A stretch of DNA of 64,000 nt from Brevibacillus sp042683565. Lineage in GTDB: Bacteria; Bacillota; Bacilli; Brevibacillales; Brevibacillaceae. The notes below the pieces were generated by a model. That model did not search any database, was not told the origin of the DNA, and saw nothing but the letters and a program-made list of their open reading frames with translations. How positions within the stretch are numbered: position 1 is the first letter of the stretch; the number at the start of each line of letters is the position of its first letter. The stretch covers positions 62,001 to 126,000 of the forward strand of contig NZ_JBHUJW010000034.1 of the NCBI RefSeq assembly GCF_042683565.1. The letters run 5' to 3'. The position numbers and the translations under genes are program-made. Below are positions 24,057 through 32,590 of the stretch, piece by piece.

Positions 24057-25269
24057 TGCCGAAAAACTCCTTCGCCTTCTTCAATCCTTCCGCCAGCGCA
24101 TCAACGTCTTCTTCTGTATTGTACAGGTAGAAACTTGCCCGTGCGGTAGCCGTGCAATTCAACCAGCGCATCAGCGGCTGCGCGCAGTGATGTCCGGCAC
24201 GGACTGCGATTCCATAGCTGTCGAGTACCGTCGCCAGGTCATGCGGATGCACCGTATCCAGATTGAAGGTTATTAAACTGCTGCGGTCCTGCGTCGGGCC
24301 GTAAATCGTCAAGCCTTCGATCTCGCGCATTTGCTCGATCGCGTATTTCACGAGCTGCTTTTCATGGCGCTCGATGTTGTCCATGCCGATCTCGTTCAAA
24401 AAGTCGATCGCGGCTCCGAGCCCGATCGCGCCGGCGATGATCGGAGTACCGCCTTCAAACTTCCAGGGCAGCTCCTTCCAGGTGGACTCGTACAGGTCCA
24501 CGTAGTCGATCATCTCGCCGCCGAATTCCATCGGCTCTACCCGCTCCAGCACCTCGCGCTTGCCGTACAGCACGCCGACGCCGGTCGGGCCGGCCATCTT
24601 GTGCGCGGAAAACGCATAAAAATCGCAATCCAGATCCTGGACGTCGATTTTTTTGTGCGGGGCTCCCTGTGCTCCGTCTACCAGCAGCAGGGCGCCATGC
24701 TCATGGGCGATTTTTGCGATTTCCTTGATCGGAGTAGTATCCCCCAGGACGTTGGAAATATGGTGAATCGCCACGAGCTTGGTGTTGTCCGTAATCGTCG
24801 CCCTCACCGCTTCCAGCGTCACGGTGCCGTCCTCGGCCAGCGGAATGAACTTGAAGGTAGCTCCGGTCGCCTTGGCTGCCTGCTGCCACGGGATGAAATT
24901 GGCATGGTGCTCCACGATGGTCGTCACGATCTCATCGCCCGGTTTGAGGTACGTACGGGCATAGCCGTACGCCACGGTATTGATCGCCGACGTCGTCCCG
25001 CGGGTAAACACGACTTCAGCCGCTTCCCGCGCATTGATAAACGCGCGAACTTTCTCCCGCGCGCCCTCATACGCATCCGTCGCCATGTTACCCAACGTGT
25101 GCACGCCGCGGTGGACGTTGGAGTTGAATGCCTTGTAGTATTTATCCATCGCCTCCATTACCGGAATCGGCTTTTGGGAGGTCGCTCCATTGTCGAGATA
25201 GACCAGCGGATGTCCGTTGATCTGTTGGTGCAGGATAGGAAAATATTGCCGAAGCTCCTTGGCGTTCAT
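24043..25269 (-). CDS. sufS: SufS, cysteine desulfurase
   Basis: This 408-aa group-II cysteine desulfurase converts cysteine to alanine and a protein persulfide. The PLP lysine lies in YAFSAHKMAGPTGVGVLYG (about 225), and the catalytic cysteine is in RAGHHCAQPLMRW (about 361). Aldolase-like PLP contacts (TRGTTSAINTVA, HHISNVLGD) are intact. Its start overlaps the sufD stop by one base (TAATG), so the two are tightly coupled. It delivers sulfur to SufU. Confidence 0.97.
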   Translation of the reverse strand: MNAKELRQYFPILHQQINGHPLVYLDNGATSQKPIPVMEAMDKYYKAFNSNVHRGVHTLGNMATDAYEGAREKVRAFINAREAAEVVFTRGTTSAINTVAYGYARTYLKPGDEIVTTIVEHHANFIPWQQAAKATGATFKFIPLAEDGTVTLEAVRATITDNTKLVAIHHISNVLGDTTPIKEIAKIAHEHGALLLVDGAQGAPHKKIDVQDLDCDFYAFSAHKMAGPTGVGVLYGKREVLERVEPMEFGGEMIDYVDLYESTWKELPWKFEGGTPIIAGAIGLGAAIDFLNEIGMDNIERHEKQLVKYAIEQMREIEGLTIYGPTQDRSSLITFNLDTVHPHDLATVLDSYGIAVRAGHHCAQPLMRWLNCTATARASFYLYNTEEDVDALAEGLKKAKEFFGNVFS

Positions 25270-26567
25270 TAGCCTAACTTCCTTTCAAGCGCTTGGCGGA
25301 GCCTGTTCTTCACTTCTTCTACCGGGATCTGGGACACAACCGGATCGAGGAAGCCCAGGATAATCAGACGTTCCGCACTTTCACGGGTAATACCGCGAGA
25401 CATCAGGTAGTAGAGCGACTCTTCGCTGAAACGTCCGACAGATGCGGCGTGACCTGCTTTGACGTCGTCCTCGTCGATCAAAAGAATCGGGTTGGCGTCT
25501 CCGCGGGCTTTGTCGCTCAGCATCAGGATGTTCTCTGCCTGTACACCGTTCGCTTTCGTAGCGCCTTTTTCGATTTTCGTGATACCGTTCAAAATGCTGA
25601 CCGCTTCCCCCGTCATGACGGCCTTGCTCACCATGTCAGACTCGGAGTGCGTACCGATGTGCTGCACCTGCGAAGTCAGGTTTTGGCGTTGGGAGCCTGT
25701 TCCGACAGAGATGGATTTGGTCTCGGCAACGGAGCCTGTGCCTTGGAGGATCGTCGTGTTGTTGGCAACGGTGTTTCCGTCGTTCATCTCACCCAGAATC
25801 CATTCCATTTTGCCGTCACGGTCTACGGTAGCCCGGCGGAAGCTGTAGTCGTGCACCTCTGCGGACAGGGAGCGCACGGAAGCTACCTGCACGGATGCGC
25901 CAGGGCCTACGAATACTTCCACGACGCTGCTGGCTACCATGTTTTTGCCTTCGCCGGACACGAATGTATCTACGTAAATCACTTTGCTGTTCGCTTCTGC
26001 CACGATCAACACGTGCGGAGAGAGGAGCGCATGGTCGCCGGCTACTTCAAAGACAGCTTGCAGCGGCACTTCCACTTCCACGTTTTTCGGCACGTAGAGG
26101 AACACACCGCCGTTGACAGTCGCTGCATGCAGAGCCGTCAGCTTGTGCTCGTCAAAGGCAACGACTTTCCCTGCGTATTTTTGCACGAGATCGCCATGCT
26201 CCGCCAGTGCTTTGGCAAACGGGGCAAAGATGACTCCCTTGCTCTTCAGGTCTTCGGAGACGGCTTCAAAAACAGCAGTCGCGTTTTTTTGCACCAACAG
26301 GTTTTTCACGCTGTCGACGTCGATTTGCGCCTTGACCAGTTCGTCAAGCTCGCCTGCTGTCGCCGCTTTGGCTCCGGTCAGGAACGGATCGTATTCCGTC
26401 GTGTTCCATTTATCGATTTTCGTTTTCTCCAAAACGGGCAGTTGCAGCTCTCCCGCCGCCTTCAGGCCGGCGAGGCGCTTTTCCAGGAACCAGGCAGGCT
26501 CCTGATTCGCTTTGGAGTACTCGGTGATCGCTTCAGCATCGAAGCGGAGCTGTACATCCACACTCAT
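25269..26567 (-). CDS. sufD: SufD, scaffold subunit of SufBCD
   Basis: This 432-aa protein is the SufB paralogue SufD. The N-terminal half is variable and includes LEKTKIDKWNTTEYDPF. The beta-helix core contains YVPKNVEVEVPLQAVFEV, and the conserved C-terminus has DEDDVKAGHAASVGRFSEES and YLMSRGITRESAERLIILGF. It binds SufC and SufB. GAAGGAGGCAG precedes the ATG. It lies 22 bp after sufC and overlaps sufS by one base. Confidence 0.97.
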   Translation of the reverse strand: MSVDVQLRFDAEAITEYSKANQEPAWFLEKRLAGLKAAGELQLPVLEKTKIDKWNTTEYDPFLTGAKAATAGELDELVKAQIDVDSVKNLLVQKNATAVFEAVSEDLKSKGVIFAPFAKALAEHGDLVQKYAGKVVAFDEHKLTALHAATVNGGVFLYVPKNVEVEVPLQAVFEVAGDHALLSPHVLIVAEANSKVIYVDTFVSGEGKNMVASSVVEVFVGPGASVQVASVRSLSAEVHDYSFRRATVDRDGKMEWILGEMNDGNTVANNTTILQGTGSVAETKSISVGTGSQRQNLTSQVQHIGTHSESDMVSKAVMTGEAVSILNGITKIEKGATKANGVQAENILMLSDKARGDANPILLIDEDDVKAGHAASVGRFSEESLYYLMSRGITRESAERLIILGFLDPVVSQIPVEEVKNRLRQALERKLG

Positions 26568-26589
26568 TTCACTGCTGCCTCCTTCTTTC

Positions 26590-27378
26590 CTACACGTTGG
26601 CGTTTACGGTTTCATCCTCGATGCCGAGCTCTTCCTTGATCCAGTCATAGCCTTCTGCCTCGAGGCGTTCAGCCAGCTCTGGACCACCGGACTTCACGAT
26701 ACGGCCCTGCATCATGACGTGTACGAAGTCAGGCTTCACATAGTTCAGCAAGCGCTGGTAGTGGGTGATGATCAAAAAGCCGCGGTCAGCGGAGCGCATT
26801 TCATTGACGCCGTTCGCAACGACTTTCAGCGCGTCGATGTCGAGACCGGAGTCGATCTCGTCCAGGATACAGAAGGTTGGCTCGAGAAGCATCATTTGCA
26901 GAATCTCGTTGCGCTTTTTCTCACCGCCGGAGAAGCCTTCGTTCAGGTAGCGGTGGGAGAACGATTCATCCATTTCCAGGATGCTCATTTTCTTGTCCAT
27001 CTCGCGGATGAACTTCATCAGGGAGATTTCGTTGCCTTCGCCGCGGCGGGCGTTGATGGCGGAACGCAGGAAGTCGGAGTTGGTCACGCCGCTGATTTCG
27101 GACGGATATTGCATGGCGAGGAACAGACCGGCGCGGGCGCGTTCGTCTACTTCCATTTCCAGCAGGTTTTCGCCGTTAAGGATGACTTCGCCTTCGGTTA
27201 CCTCGTATTTTGGATGACCCATCAGCGTGGAAGCCAGCGTGGATTTACCCGTTCCGTTCGGGCCCATGATCGCATGAACTTCGCCGCCCTTGATTTCCAG
27301 ATTCATGCCTTTGAGGATTTCTTTGTCCTCGATCTTGGCGCGAAGGTTTTTTATTTGCAAATGCGGTACTGCTGTCAT
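26590..27378 (-). CDS. sufC: SufC, ATPase of the SufBCD complex
   Basis: This 262-aa ABC-type ATPase drives cluster assembly on SufBD. It shows Walker A GPNGTGKSTL (about 37-46), the signature FSGGEKKRNEI, and Walker B with the SufC-typical CILDEIDSGLDIDAL. I use ATG 27378 because GGAGGG lies 7 bp upstream; the ATG 15 bp earlier lacks one. It is the first gene of the operon, so regulation should be decided in the region upstream, which holds an AT-rich palindrome and direct repeats. Confidence 0.97.
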   Translation of the reverse strand: MTAVPHLQIKNLRAKIEDKEILKGMNLEIKGGEVHAIMGPNGTGKSTLASTLMGHPKYEVTEGEVILNGENLLEMEVDERARAGLFLAMQYPSEISGVTNSDFLRSAINARRGEGNEISLMKFIREMDKKMSILEMDESFSHRYLNEGFSGGEKKRNEILQMMLLEPTFCILDEIDSGLDIDALKVVANGVNEMRSADRGFLIITHYQRLLNYVKPDFVHVMMQGRIVKSGGPELAERLEAEGYDWIKEELGIEDETVNANV

Positions 27379-27416
27379 CTGAATTCCCTCCATAAACGTC
27401 AGAAGTGAGTGGGTTG

Positions 27417-27464
27417 ATTCTCAATCCATTCTCAATACCCATCTTATAATAAGAATAATTATAA
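27417..27464. promoter_or_regulatory. Repeats and palindrome ahead of the suf operon
   Basis: Two direct copies of ATTCTCAAT (27417-27425 and 27428-27436) are followed by the half-sites TTATAAT (27444-27450) and ATTATAA (27458-27464), inverted with a 7-bp gap. The half-sites equal those of the Fur/PerR family, but the spacing is not the usual 1 bp. The region probably contains the suf promoter. Confidence 0.4.
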
Positions 27465-27678
27465 ATCAAGGAATAGAACATATCTGTAATTTTTAAATCA
27501 TTATATTTAGAAAGTCACCATTTGGCGACACCCAAACTCCACCCCCTCACCATTGGAACATTTTTCCCTGCCCTTGTTCAAGAAATACTCGGACTGAAAA
27601 GAAATGTAGCCTGGCCCCGATATGATAGGATAGAGGAAACGGCATCTGCCAAATCGTTGCAAGGAGACACAGCTGACA

Positions 27679-28440
27679 ATGAAACTGGTATCGTGGAATG
27701 TAAACGGGCTTCGAGCTTGCGTCGCCAAAGGCTTTACCGACTATTTTGCAAAGGTGGATGCGGATATTTTCTGCGTTCAGGAAACCAAGCTGCAGGAAGG
27801 GCAGTTCACGGCGGATTGGGCCGGCGAATACGAGCAGTACTGGAACTACGCCATCAAAAAAGGCTACTCCGGCACCGCCGTCTTCACAAAAGTCAAGCCG
27901 CTGTCCGTGCGCTACGGCCTCGAGGAAAATCACGAGCCTGAAGGCCGGGTGATTACACTCGAATTTTCGTCCTTTTTCCTCGTGAACGTGTATACCCCAA
28001 ATGCCAAGCGCGACCTTTCCCGGCTGGACTACCGTCTGGAGTGGGAGGACCGGTTCCGCCGCTACCTCCTGGAGCTGGACGCGAAAAAGCCGGTGATCGT
28101 CTGCGGAGACCTGAACGTCGCCCATCAGGAAATCGACCTCAAAAACGCCAGGTCGAACCGCAGCAACTCCGGCTTCACCCAGGAGGAGCGGGACAAGATG
28201 ACCCAGCTGCTCCAATCCGGCTTTCTTGACACGTTCCGCTACTTCTATCCCGAGCAAAAGGACGCCTACACCTGGTGGTCTTACATGCCCAACGTACGGG
28301 AGCGGAACATCGGCTGGCGCATCGACTACTTCCTGGCCTCGCAAAGACTGGCTCCTTTTTTGGTTGACGCGCAAATCGACGCAAAAATAACAGGCAGCGA
28401 TCACTGTCCCATCATTTTGGAAACAGCTGAGATTACCTGA
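27679..28440 (+). CDS. exoA: Exodeoxyribonuclease III / AP endonuclease ExoA
   Basis: This 253-aa protein belongs to the EEP endonuclease family. Active-site motifs run in order: WNVNGLRA (Asn), CVQETKLQ (catalytic metal Glu), NVYTPNAK, VCGDLNVAHQ (Asp and Asn), GWRIDYFLAS and TGSDHCPI (Asp-His). It cuts DNA at abasic sites and removes damaged 3' ends in base-excision repair. AAGGAGACACAGC precedes the ATG. It converges on pckA across a shared terminator. In B. subtilis, ExoA protects germinating spores. Confidence 0.96.
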   Translation: MKLVSWNVNGLRACVAKGFTDYFAKVDADIFCVQETKLQEGQFTADWAGEYEQYWNYAIKKGYSGTAVFTKVKPLSVRYGLEENHEPEGRVITLEFSSFFLVNVYTPNAKRDLSRLDYRLEWEDRFRRYLLELDAKKPVIVCGDLNVAHQEIDLKNARSNRSNSGFTQEERDKMTQLLQSGFLDTFRYFYPEQKDAYTWWSYMPNVRERNIGWRIDYFLASQRLAPFLVDAQIDAKITGSDHCPIILETAEIT

Positions 28441-28451
28441 AAAAGCACAGG

Positions 28452-28489
28452 AAAAAACGGTCAGACGTCGTGTGTCTAACCGTTTTTTC
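28452..28489. terminator. Bidirectional terminator between exoA and pckA
   Basis: The sequence AAAAAACGGT(C)AGAC pairs with GTCT(A)ACCGTTTTTT, giving a stem flanked by A and T runs on both sides. It would stop both convergent transcripts. Confidence 0.85.
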
Positions 28490-28502
28490 TTCTTCGATCG
28501 CT

Positions 28503-30080
28503 TTACGCTTTTGGACCTGCTTGCGCAATCTCGGTCGCATTCGGGAAGTTTTTCTGGAAGTTCTCGATGAAACGGGAAGCCAGGTCTGCCGCCTGTTTGT
28601 CGTAGTCTTCCTTGTTTGCCCACGTATTGCGCGGTTGCAGGACTTCAGCCGGCACGTTCGGGCAAGTCGTCGGCACTTTCACGCCGAAAGTCGCGTCTGT
28701 GACGTATTCCACTTTTTCCAGATCGCCATTCAGCGCTGCCGTCACCATCGCACGGGTGTAACTCAGTTTCATGCGGCTGCCGACGCCGACGGGTCCACCT
28801 GTCCACCCGGTGTTGACGAGGTAGACTTGCACGTCGCGCTCGTCGATCTTTTTACCCAGCATTTCTGCGTACACCACTGGATGCAGCGGCAGGAACGGTG
28901 CTCCGAAGCAGGTGGAGAATTCAGTTTGCGGAGCGGTGACGCCGCGCTCGGTGCCCGCCATTTTGCTGGTGTAGCCGGACAGGAAGTGGTACATCGCCTG
29001 TTCCTTGGTCAGCTTGGAGATCGGAGGCAGCACCCCGAACGAGTCCGCCGTCAGGAACACGATCACATTCGGCTGTGCGGCCACGCCTGGAATCACGGCG
29101 CCGGAAATCATTTCTACCGGGTAGGCGGCACGGGTGTTTTCCGTGTATTTATCGCTGTCGTAATTTGCTTTGCGCGTTTCTTCGTCAATATCTACGTTTT
29201 CCAGAACCGTACCGAACCGGATGGCGTTCCAGATTTGCGGTTCGCCTTCTTCGGACAGCTTGATGCATTTGGCGTAGCAGCCGCCTTCGATGTTGAACAC
29301 CCCGTCATCGGACCAGCCGTGCTCGTCGTCGCCGATCAGGAAGCGGTTCGGGTCGGCGGACAAGGTCGTTTTGCCTGTACCGGACAGACCGAAGAACAGC
29401 GCCACATCGCCGTCTTTGCCGACGTTGGCGGAGCAGTGCATGGACAGGACGCCTTGCTCCGGCAGCAGGAAGTTCATGACGCTGAAGATCGATTTTTTCA
29501 TTTCTCCGGCATATTCGGTACCGCCGATCAGCACGGTTTTGTGCTCGAAGCTAACCACGATGAACGTCTCGGAGTTGGTGCCATGCACTTCCGGGTTCGC
29601 CTTGAAGGTCGGCGCATACACGACCGTGAACTGTGCTTCGTGGCTGGCGAGCTCCTCTTCTGTCGGACGGATGAACAGCTGACGGGCAAACAGGTTGTGC
29701 CAAGCGTATTCGTTTACGACGCGGATCGGCAAACGGTAGGTCGGGTCCGCGCCGGCAAAGCCGTCAAACACAAACAGCTCTTTGTCTTGCAGGTAATCGA
29801 GCACATCTTGCTGCAAGCGCAGGAAGTGTTCAGTGGAGATCGGCTGGTTGACAGGACCCCAGTTGATTTTATCGTGTACGGAAGTTTCGTCCACCACAAA
29901 TTTGTCTTTTGGCGAACGGCCAGTAAACTTGCCTGTCAGCGCATTGAGCGCCCCTTTGTCGGTCAAAATCCCCTCGCCACGCTGTACTGCCATTTCGATG
30001 AGCTTCGCAACAGGCAGGTTGTGATGGACCTTTGCTGCTCCCAGAATGTCAGCAAGCTGATGCACGATTTTGGTTTCCAT
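28503..30080 (-). CDS. pckA: Phosphoenolpyruvate carboxykinase (ATP)
   Basis: This 525-aa ATP-type PEP carboxykinase converts oxaloacetate and ATP to PEP and CO2, the entry to gluconeogenesis. It shows TGRSPKDKF (oxaloacetate binding), FGLSGTGKTTLSADP (kinase-1a P-loop, about 233-247), the kinase-2 motif FLIGDDEHGWSDDGVFNIEG, and GGTEYAGEMKKS with the metal-binding lysine. GAAGGAGATCG precedes the ATG. A CcpN-type motif overlaps the promoter, which fits glucose repression as in B. subtilis. Confidence 0.97.
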   Translation of the reverse strand: METKIVHQLADILGAAKVHHNLPVAKLIEMAVQRGEGILTDKGALNALTGKFTGRSPKDKFVVDETSVHDKINWGPVNQPISTEHFLRLQQDVLDYLQDKELFVFDGFAGADPTYRLPIRVVNEYAWHNLFARQLFIRPTEEELASHEAQFTVVYAPTFKANPEVHGTNSETFIVVSFEHKTVLIGGTEYAGEMKKSIFSVMNFLLPEQGVLSMHCSANVGKDGDVALFFGLSGTGKTTLSADPNRFLIGDDEHGWSDDGVFNIEGGCYAKCIKLSEEGEPQIWNAIRFGTVLENVDIDEETRKANYDSDKYTENTRAAYPVEMISGAVIPGVAAQPNVIVFLTADSFGVLPPISKLTKEQAMYHFLSGYTSKMAGTERGVTAPQTEFSTCFGAPFLPLHPVVYAEMLGKKIDERDVQVYLVNTGWTGGPVGVGSRMKLSYTRAMVTAALNGDLEKVEYVTDATFGVKVPTTCPNVPAEVLQPRNTWANKEDYDKQAADLASRFIENFQKNFPNATEIAQAGPKA

Positions 30081-30131
30081 GTGTGAACGATCTCCTTCCC
30101 AATTGTATATCCGTTATTGCGACTTTCTCTC

Positions 30132-30152
30132 TGTCGTTCATTTTGTCGTTCA
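30132..30152. repeat. Tandem repeat in the pckA leader
   Basis: TGTCGTTCA occurs twice, 12 bp apart (30132-30140 and 30144-30152), between the pckA promoter and its ribosome binding site. The spacing is about one helical turn, which could suit a regulator binding one face. Confidence 0.4.
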
Positions 30153-30162
30153 ATTTGTAATT

Positions 30163-30173
30163 AGTATATCACA
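30163..30173 (-). promoter_or_regulatory. CcpN-type operator overlapping the pckA -10
   Basis: The minus-strand sequence TGTGATATACT fits the CcpN binding motif TRTGHYATAYW at every position. It contains TATACT, a plausible -10 for pckA, so a bound repressor would sit on the promoter. No clear -35 is visible. Confidence 0.6.
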
Positions 30174-30189
30174 TTTACCGAAATAAGCT

Positions 30190-30412
30190 ACATAATTTTA
30201 GGACCGCATTTGGAGAATGTGTGAATAACGGTTATGAGTAGTTTTCCCGAGCCATCCGCTTTCCTTCCCCCATGCTTGTACACGGTGGCAGTAAATTGCT
30301 GGCACAGGCAGCGAAACACTGAAATGCTGTGTGATGGAAGCGTCGACCTCCAGTATATAGAATATGGGAGCCAAGCACCAGCGTTTGGTCATTCTTCCGG
30401 CAGGCAAAGCAT
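30190..30412. other. Gene-free stretch upstream of pckA
   Basis: I see no supported gene here. A 64-codon minus-strand frame (30232-30426) lacks a good start site and runs into the next terminator. Confidence 0.4.
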
Positions 30413-30442
30413 AAAAAACCCGGCACCAGATGCGGTGCCAGG
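30413..30442 (-). terminator. Terminator of the M20 amidohydrolase gene
   Basis: On the minus strand CCTGGCACC pairs with GGTGCCGGG (6-nt loop) and is followed by T6. It lies 17 bp after the stop. Confidence 0.85.
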
Positions 30443-30459
30443 CTTGCCTGCTTCCTGCG

Positions 30460-31605
30460 CTATGCGAGATGCTCGAAAGTTTTGACGACCACGCGCGCCA
30501 AAATTTCCACGCCGTTGGCCAGCGCCCCCTGATCGAATCGCATGTGCGGATGGTGCAGTCCAGGAGACAGGTCGCAGCCGAGCGCCAGCATCGTGGCCTT
30601 GATCTGCGGACGCTCCACGGTGTAAAAATGGAAGTCCTCGGCACCCGGGCTGACCGGAGCCGGGCGCAAATTTTCCTCGCCGAGCACGTCGACGATTGCC
30701 TGCTCCATCAGCCGTTTGGCCTCCTCGTTGACTTCCGCCGCTACCATGCGGGAGCCTTCCTGGACGTCGATCGTTGCTCCGAAAGAAAGGGCAGCTCCCT
30801 CGATCACCCGGCGCACCCGCGCAATCAGCTCATCCATCGCCTGATTCGTCTGCGCCCGCAAGTCGAGGGCGAAACGCGCCTTGTCCGGGATGATGTTGTA
30901 GCTTTCCCCGCCCGCCTGGAGCATGGTCATTTTCACGGTCGCCGGAACGGTAGGGTCGATATGTATCTGACTGATGCCCGTAATGATCGCATTCGCTACC
31001 TCGATGGCATTGATGCCAAGATGCGGCCGCGCGCCGTGGGCAGACACTCCCGTTATTTCTCCGTACATGAACATGGCCGCGCCATTGTAGATCGCCGGAC
31101 CGGCATGACCGCCCTTCATCTCCTGAACAGGCCGCAGATGAACCCCGTACAGGAAATCGATGTCGTCCACGACGCCTTTTTCTATGAGCTTCAGAGCGCC
31201 TGTCCCCTTCTCCTCCGCAGGCTGGAACAAAATCTTCACCTTGCCCGGAGGCTGGTAGCCCGATGCGATCAGCGATTCCACTGCTTCCACGACCAGCGTC
31301 ATGTGGGCATCATGTCCGCAAGAGTGATTGGCCCGCCACTCTCCGTCCACTTCTTGCCACAGCGCGTCGATGTCGGTGCGCAAGCCCACCACCGGCTTGC
31401 CTTCTCCCCATTCCGCCACCAGGCCGGTGCAATCGTCAAAGGTCGTGACCGTAAGTCCCAGTGATCGCATCCGCTCCTCCAAATAGCACGTCGTCTCTAC
31501 TTCCTTCCAGCTGATCTCCGGATTTTCATGCAAATGACGGAATGTTTCGGCAATAGATGCCTCGCGCGCGGTCACGGCCTGCTTCAAAGAAATGGTTACA
31601 GACAT
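30460..31605 (-). CDS. M20 family amidohydrolase (AmhX-like)
   Basis: This 381-aa protein is an M20D zinc or manganese amidohydrolase. Metal ligands are visible in GLRTDIDALWQE (Asp), NHSCGHDAHMT (Cys and His), LFQPAEEKGTGAL (Glu pair) and the late LGCDLSPGLHHPHMRFD (His). The central dimerisation domain has AHGARPHLGINAIEVANAII. It resembles B. subtilis AmhX (383 aa) and N-acyl amino acid hydrolases that release amino acids or auxin-like conjugates. GAGGAGGAG precedes the ATG. The natural substrate is not known. Confidence 0.85.
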   Translation of the reverse strand: MSVTISLKQAVTAREASIAETFRHLHENPEISWKEVETTCYLEERMRSLGLTVTTFDDCTGLVAEWGEGKPVVGLRTDIDALWQEVDGEWRANHSCGHDAHMTLVVEAVESLIASGYQPPGKVKILFQPAEEKGTGALKLIEKGVVDDIDFLYGVHLRPVQEMKGGHAGPAIYNGAAMFMYGEITGVSAHGARPHLGINAIEVANAIITGISQIHIDPTVPATVKMTMLQAGGESYNIIPDKARFALDLRAQTNQAMDELIARVRRVIEGAALSFGATIDVQEGSRMVAAEVNEEAKRLMEQAIVDVLGEENLRPAPVSPGAEDFHFYTVERPQIKATMLALGCDLSPGLHHPHMRFDQGALANGVEILARVVVKTFEHLA

Positions 31606-31656
31606 AGGCTCCTCCTCGATTGTCGTTTCTTTCCATTATACCACAAAGTCTTCCGC

Positions 31657-31998
31657 TCACTTGCTGGTCAGCCGCAAGATCGCATCCAGCTTCAGTTGAT
31701 CGCGCACCGTACCGGAAAACCGCACCTGCTGTTTGGCGCTCAAATACTGCAGCTCGTCGCCCGCAAGCAGCATGCGGATCAGCTTCTCGCGGCCGTGCAG
31801 CACCAAATCGGCGGACTGCTCCTCCCGCCACTCTCCCCACGAAGCGCTCCCTTGCGAAAACGTCAGCTGCCACCGCAGCTTCGTATCCACCGCGACAATG
31901 CCGACCCGCTTTTCCCAACCGACCGTCAGAAACCTTATGTGCGGCCTTCTCTGCAACCGCTCCGCCACCTCTGCCAGCAACCTGCCAATCCCGATCAC
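31657..31998 (-). CDS. SCP2 sterol-carrier-like domain protein
   Basis: This 113-aa protein has the short SCP2-like pattern LVLHGREKLIRMLLAGDELQ and VRFSGTVRDQLKLDAILRL, in which a beta sheet and helices enclose a lipid-binding tunnel. The start is a GTG at 31998 with AAGGGGTGAGC upstream. Such small proteins bind lipids or acyl chains, but the role here is unknown. It sits 51 bp upstream of the amidohydrolase on the same strand, probably in the same transcript. The assignment rests on pattern only. Confidence 0.55.
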   Translation of the reverse strand: MIGIGRLLAEVAERLQRRPHIRFLTVGWEKRVGIVAVDTKLRWQLTFSQGSASWGEWREEQSADLVLHGREKLIRMLLAGDELQYLSAKQQVRFSGTVRDQLKLDAILRLTSK

Positions 31999-32115
31999 GC
32001 TCGCTCACCCCTTTTCTGTAGTTTGGGTTCGCGGATCGGCAGGTCGAATCCTTTGACGAGGGATAGGAGGCACTGTCGTGTTCTGTCAGGAGGGAGTTGT
32101 TTTTCTCGACACAAA

Positions 32116-32144
32116 CAAAAAAACTCCTGCCCATCCGAGCAGAA
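32116..32144 (-). terminator. Terminator of the VOC gene
   Basis: On the minus strand CTTCTGCTC pairs with GGGCAGGAG (4-nt loop, two G-U pairs) and is followed by T7. Confidence 0.75.
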
Positions 32145-32169
32145 GCTCCTTTCCGCATCAATCCGTTTT

Positions 32170-32562
32170 CTATTCGTCAAACTCGTCCTTATCCAGCCGC
32201 ACTTCGAGATGGTGGCCGTCCGGCGTCTCAAAATAGAGATTAAAGCTGGTCGGACGCGCGATGGGGCCGCGGTAGCAAATGTTTTCCGCTTCCAGCTTGT
32301 CGACCAGGTAGTCCAGTTCCGCACGGCTCGTTACGGAAAAAGCCAGGTGATCAATCTGGCCCACTCCTCCCTTGCCTTCCTCCCCGCCGTATGGATGGAG
32401 ACCGATCCGTGTGTATGTGCCGATTTGAAAGTAGACAGGCGCTCCTTCCACTATATTCTCTTCCGGGATGGGAACTTCCAAAATGTCTTTAAAAAAATGA
32501 GCTACCTTCACGACATCGCTGCAGTTCATTGCGATGTGATGAACGCCTTTCAAATGAAACAT
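32170..32562 (-). CDS. VOC (glyoxalase/bleomycin-resistance) family protein
   Basis: This 130-aa protein has two beta-alpha-beta-beta-beta modules of the VOC fold. Metal ligands are visible as His in GVHHIAMNCSD, His in QIDHLAFSV and Glu in GHHLEVRLDKDE, as in glyoxalase I, methylmalonyl-CoA epimerase or dioxygenase-like members. I start at ATG 32562 because GGAGGCAG lies upstream. It is followed by a terminator and appears to stand alone or with the zinc-ribbon gene 29 bp upstream. The substrate cannot be predicted from sequence. Confidence 0.85.
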   Translation of the reverse strand: MFHLKGVHHIAMNCSDVVKVAHFFKDILEVPIPEENIVEGAPVYFQIGTYTRIGLHPYGGEEGKGGVGQIDHLAFSVTSRAELDYLVDKLEAENICYRGPIARPTSFNLYFETPDGHHLEVRLDKDEFDE

Positions 32563-32590
32563 GCACACTGCCTCCCACGTCAACTTACAG

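Noticed and set aside
30232..30426. A 64-codon minus-strand frame downstream of the M20 amidohydrolase
   Set aside because: It overlaps the amidohydrolase terminator and lacks a start signal and recognisable domains.
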